A stretch of 64,000 nucleotides of DNA from Bog-473 sp036268485 (lineage in GTDB: Bacteria > Actinomycetota > Acidimicrobiia > Acidimicrobiales > RAAP-2), in NCBI GenBank assembly GCA_036268485.1, contig DATAUC010000100.1, positions 44,589 through 108,588 of the forward strand, written 5' to 3'. The notes beneath the pieces are model-generated. The model was not told the origin of the DNA, did not search any database, and saw only the letters and a program-made list of their open reading frames with translations. Shown here piece after piece: positions 16,026 to 23,459 of the stretch. Both the position numbers and the translations under genes were made by a program. The stretch's first letter is position 1; the number at the start of each line of letters is the position of its first letter.

Positions 16026-16640
16026 ATGGCCACCGATCGTACCTACTCGACCACCGTGGGCAGCCAGGCCGTTGAGCTGCCCCTGGTCTCCCTGGCGGAC
16101 GATCTCACCATCGCCCTGCTCATCTGCGTGGACCTCGGCGTGGCCTTCGCCGAGGTGGCCGGCCGGGAGCTGGCCGAACTGATGCGACCGGCCCAGCCCG
16201 ACATCGTGGTGTCGGTGGCCACCATGGGCATTCCGTTGGCCATCGAGTCCACCCGGGCCCTGGGGCTCAACGACTACGTGATCCTGCACAAGACCCCGAA
16301 GATCCACCTCGGCGAGACCTGGTCCGAGCCGGTGCACTCGATCACCACCGACAAGATGCAACGCCTCCGCATGGATCCGGCCCGGGTGAGCGCCGTGCGG
16401 GGCAAGCGCGTGGCCGTGGTCGACGACGTGATCTCCACCGGGGCCTCCACCTTGGCCGCGCTCCGACTGGTGCGCCGCATCGGCGCCGAGCCGGTGGTCA
16501 TCGGCACGCTCATGACTGAGGGCTCGGGCTGGCGGGAGGCCCTCGGGGCGGACGCCGACAACGTCCGCTCCCTCGGAGCCATGCCGCTGTTCCGGCCCGC
16601 CGCCATCGGCAGCGACGAGCTGGTGGAGGACTGGGGCTAG
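16026..16640 (+). CDS. Type I phosphoribosyltransferase (purine/xanthine-like)
   Basis: 204 residues from ATG 16026. The PRPP-binding motif VAVVDDVISTGAST is clear, and the PRPP flexible-loop region lies around KTPKIHLGETW. The upstream frame is open to 15672, but that part is antisense to the deaminase gene. The protein resembles adenine/xanthine phosphoribosyltransferases more than Upp, so the cluster has two base-salvage transferases of different specificity. It is convergent with the permease; the two genes share the four bases CTAG as stop. Confidence 0.82.
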   Translation: MATDRTYSTTVGSQAVELPLVSLADDLTIALLICVDLGVAFAEVAGRELAELMRPAQPDIVVSVATMGIPLAIESTRALGLNDYVILHKTPKIHLGETWSEPVHSITTDKMQRLRMDPARVSAVRGKRVAVVDDVISTGASTLAALRLVRRIGAEPVVIGTLMTEGSGWREALGADADNVRSLGAMPLFRPAAIGSDELVEDWG

Positions 16641-16649
16641 AACAGCCCC
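16633..16649. terminator. Candidate bidirectional terminator hairpin
   Basis: GGGGCT-AGAAC-AGCCCC is a perfect 6-bp stem with a 5-base loop placed exactly at the shared stop of two convergent genes. It lacks a T-tract. Confidence 0.4.
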
Positions 16650-18145
16650 GAGGCCTTGAGCAGTTCCTCCTGCTTGTCGGCCTGCTTCTTCACGCTCTTG
16701 TAGGACAGCACCAGGTAGACGACCGCACCGACGGCGATGCCCAGGAAGATGCTGAAGTCGGCCCGGGTGAAGGCATCCGAGCCGGTGGCCGCGGCGATCG
16801 GGTTCATCCACTTGGGCACACTGAACGTCGGGTTCAATCCGGTCATCGCCGCCACCATGCCCAACAGCTGGGCGATCAGCGCCGGCCAGTAGAACCCTCC
16901 GCTGCGGTAGTAGAGGCCGTCCTTGCTGGTGTTCTGCAGTTCACTGGGGACGTAGCGCCGACGGCGGAGATACCAGTCGACCAGGTAGATGGCAACCCAC
17001 GGCGCGATCCACACGATGACCACATCGACAAAGTCCTTCAGGTATGTGTTGAAGGAGGAGTTGAAGATGGCGTACATGGTGATGGCCAGGGCAAAGCAGC
17101 TGTCGATGATCACGGCCTGGTAGCGCTTTACCTTGAGGCCCATGGCCTGCAAGGTGACGCCGGACGAGTAGAGGTCGAGGCTGTTGATGGCGAACAGCTG
17201 CACGATGCAGAAGACCAGGAAGACCACCACGAACCAGGCCGGGATGCCGCCCTGGTGCAGGAAGGGCAGGAAGGCGTTGGCCGATGTGCCCACCGCGGTG
17301 AGGTAGGTCCCGGTGGCGGCACCGAGCGTCATGATCAGGATCTCGGGCACCGCCGTGCCGAGGAACACCCATCCGATGATGCTCGACGGCTTCGACGCCT
17401 TGGGCAGGTAGCGGGAGAAGTCGTTGCCACACTCGGTCCAGCCCAGGCCGGACAGGGTGATGGTGAAGGCCAGGCCGGCAAAGTAAACCTGCCAGTCAGC
17501 GCCGTGGGCCACGCCGTGGGTGGTGGCGTGCGGCACGATGAAGATCAGGAGCACGACGAAGAGGATGACGAAGGGCAGGATCAGAGCCCGCAAGGTCTTG
17601 ACGATGGTGGCGTGTCCCAGGAACGGCAGCACGAACTGCACGGCCACGGCGCCGATGACCATGGCCACCTTGGCCGGATCGCCGGGATCGAACCCGGCCT
17701 TGCCCGAGAGGACCAGCCCCGCCCCCACAATGAGCAGGAGTCCTTCGATCTCGAATCCCACCTGGGTGATCCAGTTGAAGAAGGCGATGATGCGTGATCC
17801 GTTGGGCCCGTAACTGGCCCGGTTGATCCCGAACACCGTGGTGCCGGCGTCTGGACCCTGGAGGCTGCAGATGCCTAAGAGGAAGTAGGACAGGTTCCCG
17901 ATGATGATGATGGAGAGCGCCTGGCCGAACGAGAACCCGAAGGTCATGAGGACGGCGCCGTAAATGAAGTACTCCACGTTGAGGCTGGCGCCACCCCACA
18001 TGCCGAACAGGTCGCGGGGGCGGGCCCACCGTTCACTCTCGGGGATGTAGTCGACCCCGTGCTGCTCGACGTGGAACGCCTGCTCGGTCTGTGGATCGTG
18101 AATGATCGCTAGGTCTTCTGCGATTGCCACCGCGTTGCCTCCCAT
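16637..18145 (-). CDS. NCS1-family nucleobase permease (cytosine permease-like)
   Basis: 502 residues with about 12 hydrophobic segments, as in the NCS1 nucleobase:cation symporters. The early block FGMWGGASLNVEYFIYGAVL and the central GWTECGNDFSRYLPKAS match family signatures (helix 1 and helix 6 surroundings). It imports purine or pyrimidine bases, hydantoins or thiamine precursors in known members. With cytosine deaminase and two phosphoribosyltransferases beside it, a nucleobase is the likely cargo. The cytosolic C-tail is Lys-rich (KSVKKQADKQEELLK). Confidence 0.88.
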   Translation of the reverse strand: MGGNAVAIAEDLAIIHDPQTEQAFHVEQHGVDYIPESERWARPRDLFGMWGGASLNVEYFIYGAVLMTFGFSFGQALSIIIIGNLSYFLLGICSLQGPDAGTTVFGINRASYGPNGSRIIAFFNWITQVGFEIEGLLLIVGAGLVLSGKAGFDPGDPAKVAMVIGAVAVQFVLPFLGHATIVKTLRALILPFVILFVVLLIFIVPHATTHGVAHGADWQVYFAGLAFTITLSGLGWTECGNDFSRYLPKASKPSSIIGWVFLGTAVPEILIMTLGAATGTYLTAVGTSANAFLPFLHQGGIPAWFVVVFLVFCIVQLFAINSLDLYSSGVTLQAMGLKVKRYQAVIIDSCFALAITMYAIFNSSFNTYLKDFVDVVIVWIAPWVAIYLVDWYLRRRRYVPSELQNTSKDGLYYRSGGFYWPALIAQLLGMVAAMTGLNPTFSVPKWMNPIAAATGSDAFTRADFSIFLGIAVGAVVYLVLSYKSVKKQADKQEELLKASGLF

Positions 18146-18469
18146 TTCATCGCCTGATGCCGCCCGGAATGCCGAGAAGCCTTGTCAACTCAGATCAGCC
18201 CAGACTGATCGCCGGCCCATACCCATCATGGGTCGCGAGGCGAGATGGGCGAGGGATGGGAGCAGCCGTTGTTCTCCCCACGGCAGCCTCCTTCGGTCTC
18301 GCGTCCACCCGCTCCGCCTTGTCCGGTTCGGCGCGCTTCCCTGGCTACCGCGACCGAAGGTTGTCGGTCCTCACCTTGTTAGCTGGGGCGCCCGACGTCA
18401 AGTGACAACTGTGAACACTGCGAGAACACCAGAACAGCCCAAAGCCGGGCGGCTGCGGTAGAACTGGTC
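18146..18469. other. Intergenic region with two inverted repeats
   Basis: 324 bases between the divergent permease and DMT-transporter genes. GATCAG-CCCAGA-CTGATC (18193-18210) and ACCCAT-C-ATGGGT (18221-18233) are perfect inverted repeats about 50-90 bases upstream of the permease start, placed like operators. A TTGACA on the minus strand (18188-18183) lacks a good -10. No gene, cobalamin box or known riboswitch could be recognised. Confidence 0.5.
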
Positions 18470-19375
18470 ATGGTCTATGTGTTGGCGGCAGCCGCCGCGC
18501 TCTGCAGCGCCGTGGCGGGGGTGCTCCAACGCATGGGCGTGGAATCGGCGCCGGCCGGCGATGCCATGAGCCTCCGTCTGGTCACCGGCGCCCTCCGGCA
18601 CGGGGTCTGGCTGCTCGGCTTCGCTCTCCTGCTGGTCACCTTCGGTCTGCAGGCCACGGCCCTGCGCTTTGGCGGTCTGACCGTGGTGCAGCCGATCCTG
18701 ACCGTGGAGCTGCTCTTCCTGATCGCCATCCTGGGCCTGGTGTTCCATCGGCGCCTGGGTTGGCGTGAGGTGGCCGGCTCGGTAGCCATCGTGGCCGGGC
18801 TGACCGGTTTCATCGCCTCCGCTGCCCCGGTGCTGGGCCAGGGCATTCCCGGCTCGCGGGCCTGGGTCTACGTCACCGTGGCCGTGCTGGTGGGCGCCGG
18901 TGTGCTGGTCGGCGCCGCCCAGCGTGGACCGCGTTGGTGGCGGGCCGCCGCCTTCGGCGCGGCGGCTGGCGCCTTGTTCGCCTATAACGCCTCGCTGACC
19001 AAGGCCACCACCACGCTCATTACGGGCGGGTGGGGCCATGTCTTCGGCCACTGGGAGCCCTACGCCATCGGGGTGACCGGCGCCCTCGGATTCTTCCTGC
19101 TGCAGAACGCCCTCCATGCCGGGCCCATCGCCGCTTCGCGTTCGGTCATGCTCATGGCCAATCCGGTGGTCAGCATCGTCATCGGTGCCTTCGTCTTCCA
19201 TGAGCACCTGCGCAGCGGTCCGGGCTTTGTGGTGGCCGAGGTGGTCTCCCTGGCGCTCATGTGCGCCGGAGCCTATGTGCTGTGCCAGTCGCCCCTGGTG
19301 GCCGGCGCCGCCTTGGATGGAGACCAGGGCGAGATGCTCGGCTGGTCCGCCTCGCTCACATTGCCTGCTGCATGA
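18470..19375 (+). CDS. DMT-superfamily (EamA-like) membrane transporter
   Basis: 301 residues with nine to ten hydrophobic helices, starting MVYVLAAAAALCSAVAGVLQRMG. The duplicated EamA layout is visible, with the second half beginning near AAAFGAAAGALFAYNASLTK and the late helix SVMLMANPVVSIVIGAFVFHE. The substrate is unknown. The stop overlaps the cobQ start as ATGA, so the two proteins are co-produced, which hints at a link with corrinoid or precursor transport (inference). Confidence 0.8.
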   Translation: MVYVLAAAAALCSAVAGVLQRMGVESAPAGDAMSLRLVTGALRHGVWLLGFALLLVTFGLQATALRFGGLTVVQPILTVELLFLIAILGLVFHRRLGWREVAGSVAIVAGLTGFIASAAPVLGQGIPGSRAWVYVTVAVLVGAGVLVGAAQRGPRWWRAAAFGAAAGALFAYNASLTKATTTLITGGWGHVFGHWEPYAIGVTGALGFFLLQNALHAGPIAASRSVMLMANPVVSIVIGAFVFHEHLRSGPGFVVAEVVSLALMCAGAYVLCQSPLVAGAALDGDQGEMLGWSASLTLPAA

Positions 19376-20895
19376 CGCCCCGCACGGGCGCACTCATGGT
19401 GTGCGGGACGACCTCGGATGCCGGCAAATCGACGGTGGTGGCCGGACTGTGCCGGTTGCTGGCCCGTTCCGGGGTGTCGGTGGCGCCCTTCAAGGGGCAG
19501 AACATGTCGCTCAATTCGGTGGTGACGGCGGAGGGAGCCGAGATCGGCCGGGCCCAGTGGCTCCAAGCCGTGGCAGCTCGAGCCGAACCCGAAGCGGCCA
19601 TGAACCCGGTCCTGCTCAAGCCAACGACGGAGCGCTCGTCCCAGGTCATCGTCATGGGGCGCCCGGTCGAGACCCGCAACGCCGCCGACTATCAAGGCTC
19701 GAAGGGCCAACTGGTACCCGTGGTCGACGCCGCGCTGGCCGATCTGCGCCAGCGCTTCGATGTGGTGATCTGCGAGGGGGCGGGGAGCCCGGCCGAGATC
19801 AACCTGATGGAGAACGACATCGTCAATCTCGGACTGGCCCAGCGGGCCGGCATGCCGGCCGTCCTGGTGGGTGACATTCATCGGGGTGGTGTCTTCGCCC
19901 ACCTCTTCGGCACGGTGGCCGTCGTGCCCGAATCGTTGCAAGGGATCATTCGGGCCTTCATCATCAACATGTTCCGGGGCGATCCGGCAGTGCTGGGCGA
20001 CGCCATGGACCAACTCGAGGCCCGCTGCGGCGTCCCCACGCTGGGCGTCCTGCCCCACCTCCCGGGCCTGGTGCTGGACTCGGAGGATTCGCTGCACCAG
20101 ATGCTCACGGCCTACGCGGGCGGCCCCGGGGTCTCCGAAGTCGAGCAGCTCGATGTGGTGGTGCTCCGCCTGAGCCGGCTGTCCAACTTCACCGACTTCG
20201 ATCCCTTCCTGGTCGATTCCGGGGTGGCCGTTCGTTTTGTGGACCACCCCTCGGCCTTCGGGGACCCGGACCTGGTCGTCATCCCTGGGACCAAGTCCAC
20301 CGTGGCCGACCTGGCCTGGTTGCGGGGCAGTGGGTTGCTCGAATCGTTGGAACAGCGTCGTCGAGGTGCCTCCCCGCCCGTCGTGCTCGGGATCTGCGGC
20401 GGCTTTCAGATGCTGGGCCACTCCATTGAGGACCCTGATGGGGTCGAGTCCGACGCACCGTCGACGAAGGCATTGCGTTGGCTGCCGTTGACCACCCATT
20501 TCGCCTCGGAGAAGACCACGCAGCTGCGCCACGGCCACGGCCCCAGCGGCGCCTCGGTGCGGGGCTATGAGATCCGGCACGGCCGCTCGGTCGGGCTGGA
20601 CGGCTGGCGGGAATGGCTGTCGCTCAACGAAGACTCCTCCGATGAGGTGACCAGTGCCCAGGATCCCGACGGCCTCGTGTTCGGGTCGTCGCTCCACGGG
20701 CTCTTCGAAGAGGACGGATTCCGCCGGGGCTTCCTTCACCTGGTGGCCGCGGCCCGAGGAAAGACCTGGCTGCCGTCGGACATGTCGTTCGCGGTGGCCC
20801 GGGAACAGCAGATCGATCGGGTGGCCGATGCGTGCGAGGGGTTTCTGAATACGGATGCGTTGTGGCGCCTGGTCGAGCAGGGCTCTCCGCGCTGA
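19372..20895 (+). CDS. cobQ: Cobyric acid synthase (glutamine-hydrolysing)
   Basis: 507 residues; amidates the b, d, e and g side chains of adenosylcobyrinic a,c-diamide. The N-terminal P-loop/BioD-like domain begins MVCGTTSDAGKSTVVAGLCR and continues APFKGQNMSLNS, a CobQ signature; GAGSPAEINL and VGDIHRGGVFA follow. The C-terminal class I amidotransferase domain has the nucleophile in GICGGFQMLG and the His in SSLHGLFEE. This full two-domain layout excludes the short GatD. The open frame begins at 19261 inside the transporter, but ATG 19372 is the natural start. No other cobalamin gene is in the window. Confidence 0.94.
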   Translation: MTPRTGALMVCGTTSDAGKSTVVAGLCRLLARSGVSVAPFKGQNMSLNSVVTAEGAEIGRAQWLQAVAARAEPEAAMNPVLLKPTTERSSQVIVMGRPVETRNAADYQGSKGQLVPVVDAALADLRQRFDVVICEGAGSPAEINLMENDIVNLGLAQRAGMPAVLVGDIHRGGVFAHLFGTVAVVPESLQGIIRAFIINMFRGDPAVLGDAMDQLEARCGVPTLGVLPHLPGLVLDSEDSLHQMLTAYAGGPGVSEVEQLDVVVLRLSRLSNFTDFDPFLVDSGVAVRFVDHPSAFGDPDLVVIPGTKSTVADLAWLRGSGLLESLEQRRRGASPPVVLGICGGFQMLGHSIEDPDGVESDAPSTKALRWLPLTTHFASEKTTQLRHGHGPSGASVRGYEIRHGRSVGLDGWREWLSLNEDSSDEVTSAQDPDGLVFGSSLHGLFEEDGFRRGFLHLVAAARGKTWLPSDMSFAVAREQQIDRVADACEGFLNTDALWRLVEQGSPR

Positions 20896-20904
20896 GGTGT
20901 CGGT

Positions 20905-21057
20905 TCAGCCGACCGGGTCGCCGAAGGCTGAGCAGTCCGGGTTCTCGCAGACGAACTCGGTGTCGATCCCGCGTGAGGTCTCGGACGGCAGTGCGGTGAC
21001 GCCGCAGAAGGGACAGATGGGGGCCCGGTCGTCGTCGGGCTCGTCCCAGCCGGTCAT
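20905..21057 (-). CDS. Small zinc-ribbon protein
   Basis: A 50-residue ORF. It starts MTGWDEPDDDRAPICPFCG and contains C15-P-F-C18 and C37-E-N-P-D-C42, two Cys pairs spaced like a zinc ribbon. The ATG overlaps the stop of the upstream DUF2505 gene as ATGA, the same coupling that joins that gene to its own upstream neighbour, which supports it being real. The function is unknown; its acidic head and single ribbon suggest a protein- or nucleic acid-binding accessory. Confidence 0.7.
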   Translation of the reverse strand: MTGWDEPDDDRAPICPFCGVTALPSETSRGIDTEFVCENPDCSAFGDPVG

Positions 21058-21554
21058 GCGGTGGGGTGGCCCAGCGCCTCTCGCATGAAGGCCACCGACT
21101 TGTTCTGAATGTCCTTGGCCTGCGCCTCAATGAAGCGTTCGACCACCGGCCCGACCCCGAAGATCTTGACCCGGGCCTCCAGAGTGAACAGCTCGGCCGT
21201 CTGTCCCCCCGACTCGGACAGCGCGATGGAGCCGTCAATGTGGGTCTTGTCGGCCATGGTGCCCGGGGTGAGCGTGAAGGTAGTGGTGGAGATGGACGGG
21301 TCGAAGGTACTCGCCTCGGTGGAGACGATCTCCTCGCCGAAGATCTTGCGCACCGGGCCCGGCATGTTCGGCTTCTGGCTGTAACGCAAGGTGCGCGTCA
21401 GCCCGTTGGTGAGATCGCCCTCTTGGCTCACCACCTCGGCCGACAGCGACCCCAATGCCTCGAGGTGCAGCCGGACCACGAAGTCGGGATCGAAGTAGAG
21501 CTCCCAGAAGGCCTGCGGCGGGCAGTCCCAGGCGTAGGTGAGGCTGAGCTTCAT
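21054..21554 (-). CDS. DUF2505-type SRPBCC protein
   Basis: 166 residues. The start KLSLTYAWDCPPQAFWELYFDPDFVVRLH matches the DUF2505 family of START/Bet v1-like proteins in Actinobacteria. The last helix is VERFIEAQAKDIQNKSVAFMREAL. It is the middle gene of a tightly coupled three-gene run (SnoaL-like, DUF2505, zinc ribbon). The ligand is unknown. Confidence 0.75.
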   Translation of the reverse strand: MKLSLTYAWDCPPQAFWELYFDPDFVVRLHLEALGSLSAEVVSQEGDLTNGLTRTLRYSQKPNMPGPVRKIFGEEIVSTEASTFDPSISTTTFTLTPGTMADKTHIDGSIALSESGGQTAELFTLEARVKIFGVGPVVERFIEAQAKDIQNKSVAFMREALGHPTA

Positions 21555-22003
21555 GCGTCCAACTCGAAGAGCATGTGGTGCGCCAGGTCCCCCATGAGGT
21601 CAATGATGATGTGCATCGTCTCGACGCGCCAGCCGTCGTCCACTTTGGCGTAGGTATGGCGATAGCGGCCGGCGATCACCGGCTGCAGGGCCAGCGCACC
21701 GGGCACGGCCTGGAGCACGGTGAAATAGGAACGGCTGGCCGCGCTGCGCTCGTCGTCGCCCACCTCCACGATCATGTTGGTCATGACGTGCTTGGTCTTC
21801 GGCGTGCCGTCCTCGTAGCGCCGGGTCGTCCGCTCGTAGAGCGCCTGAATGTCGGCTGCCCCGTTGATGGCGTCCCCGAAGCCATCGAAGGTCAACGTGG
21901 CCTGGCCGAAGAGCTCGGCCACCCCGGCGAAGTCGCCGTTGTCGATCCGCTCGGCGTAGGTGTAGATCAGCGTGGTGACGGCCTCGGTCGGCGTCTGGCT
22001 CAT
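21551..22003 (-). CDS. SnoaL-like nuclear transport factor 2 family protein
   Basis: 150 residues. The N-terminal helix (TEAVTTLIYTYAERIDNGDFAGVAELF) and the later R-Y-R-H-T-Y-A-K-V-D-D-G-W-R strand are typical of SnoaL_4-type proteins, often placed among lipid and aromatic degradation genes. The stop is coupled to the DUF2505 start by ATGA. Confidence 0.8.
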   Translation of the reverse strand: MSQTPTEAVTTLIYTYAERIDNGDFAGVAELFGQATLTFDGFGDAINGAADIQALYERTTRRYEDGTPKTKHVMTNMIVEVGDDERSAASRSYFTVLQAVPGALALQPVIAGRYRHTYAKVDDGWRVETMHIIIDLMGDLAHHMLFELDA

Positions 22004-22034
22004 GGCGCTGATTGTGACACCGATCGCCGCGGCC

Positions 22035-23459
22035 CTACTGACCGAGCAGCCGTTCCATCCGGGCGGCCGCCTTGCTGGGCCGGCTCTTGCGCGTTTCCGT
22101 CCGGTCGGCCAGCTTCATGGTCCACAGGCCGGCGTTGACGCCCAGCCAGCGCAGCGGCTCGGGTTCCCACGGCGGGGAGTGGTGGTTGACCCAGGGCAAC
22201 CGGGTGATGTCGGTGTCCGCCCCGGTGATCAGGTCGGCCAGGGTGCGCCCAGCCAGGTTGGTGGTGGACACCCCGTCGCCCACGTAGCCGCCGGCCCAGG
22301 CCAGGCCGGTGGCCCGATCGAAGCCGACCGAGGAGTGCCAGTCGCGGGGGATGCCCAGCGGCCCGCCCCAGGCGTGGGTGAAAGCGGCATCGGCCAGGGC
22401 CGGAAAGAGCTCGACCACGGTTTCACGCAGCAGGCGGTGCACGGTGGGCACCTGGTCGAAGCCCGATCGGACGGTCGACCCGAAATGGTACGGCGCCCCC
22501 CGACCCCCGAAGGCGATCCGGTTGTCGGCCGTCCGCTGGCCGTAAATGATCATGTGCCGGTAGTCAGCGAAGGTGGCGCGCCCTTCGAGTCCGGCCGCCG
22601 CCCAGAAGTCGTCGCTGAGCGGCTCGGTGGCCACCATCAAGGAATAGACGGGCGCCAGCGTGCGCTTCTCACCGGGCAAGGTCGGGGTCCAGGCTTCGAC
22701 GGCTCGGACCACCACGTCGGCCGTGATGGTGCCGCCGCCGGTCCGCACGGAAGGCCTGGTGGGGGTGGTGCCGGATCCCGCGCTGGCGCCGGACACGATC
22801 TCGGTCACCGGGCTGTGTTCGTAGATCCGGGCCCCCCGCCGCTCAACGGCCTCGGCCAGACCCCGGGCCAGCAGGGCCGGTTGGAGGGCGGCGCAGTGCG
22901 GGGTGAAAGTGGCGCCGAGAATCCCCTCCATCCCGATGGCCCCGGCCGCCTCGTCCGCCTCCAGCCAACGCAGGTCGTCCTCGCCCCACCCGTGGGACCG
23001 GGCTTCGGCCACCTCGGCCTGGCCGCGGGCGACCTGGGCCGGGGTGCGGGCGGCATCGAGCGAGCCACCCTTAGCGAAGTGGCAGTCGATGCCTTCGGCG
23101 GCGGCCGTGGCCCCGACGATGTCCACCGTGTCGCGCATGGCCCGGCGCATGGCCCCCATGGCGTCAATGCCGTACAGACGTATCAGCGCGGCGTCCGAGG
23201 TGGCGAAGAGAGCCGAGCACCAGCCGCCGTTCCGGCCCGAGGCGCCGAAGCCGGCCACCTCGCGCTCCACCACGGCGACACGCCGGGTGGGGTCTGCCAC
23301 CAGCAGTGAGTGCGCCGTCCACAGGCCGGTGAACCCGGCCCCGACGATGCAGACGTCGACGCTCACGTCGCCCGAGAGGGGCGGCCGGTCCGACACCGGC
23401 GTCGGGATGGCGTCCCACCAGAGGGACAGGGAGCGGTCCGCCCCTACAGCTTTTTCCAC
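22035..23459 (-). CDS. FAD-dependent amine oxidoreductase (DadA/PuuB-like)
   Basis: 474 residues of the D-amino acid oxidase-like fold. The FAD-binding motif DVCIVGAGFTGLWTAHSLL is at residues 35-53, followed by E-R-E-V-A-G-F-G-A-S-G-R-N-G-G, the family's GASGRNGG block. The end has WAGGYVGDGVSTTNLAGRTLADLI, the C-terminal FAD site. Relatives include gamma-glutamylputrescine and glycine oxidases. It overlaps the preceding aminotransferase gene by 16 bases. An amine or gamma-glutamyl-amine substrate is inferred from the cluster. Confidence 0.83.
   Translation of the reverse strand: MEKAVGADRSLSLWWDAIPTPVSDRPPLSGDVSVDVCIVGAGFTGLWTAHSLLVADPTRRVAVVEREVAGFGASGRNGGWCSALFATSDAALIRLYGIDAMGAMRRAMRDTVDIVGATAAAEGIDCHFAKGGSLDAARTPAQVARGQAEVAEARSHGWGEDDLRWLEADEAAGAIGMEGILGATFTPHCAALQPALLARGLAEAVERRGARIYEHSPVTEIVSGASAGSGTTPTRPSVRTGGGTITADVVVRAVEAWTPTLPGEKRTLAPVYSLMVATEPLSDDFWAAAGLEGRATFADYRHMIIYGQRTADNRIAFGGRGAPYHFGSTVRSGFDQVPTVHRLLRETVVELFPALADAAFTHAWGGPLGIPRDWHSSVGFDRATGLAWAGGYVGDGVSTTNLAGRTLADLITGADTDITRLPWVNHHSPPWEPEPLRWLGVNAGLWTMKLADRTETRKSRPSKAAARMERLLGQ

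Noticed and set aside
18146..18469. Possible cobalamin riboswitch before the transporter-cobQ genes
   Set aside because: No B12 box-like sequence was seen on either strand.
21972..23309. Plus-strand frame opposite the FAD oxidoreductase
   Set aside because: Shadow ORF of low complexity.
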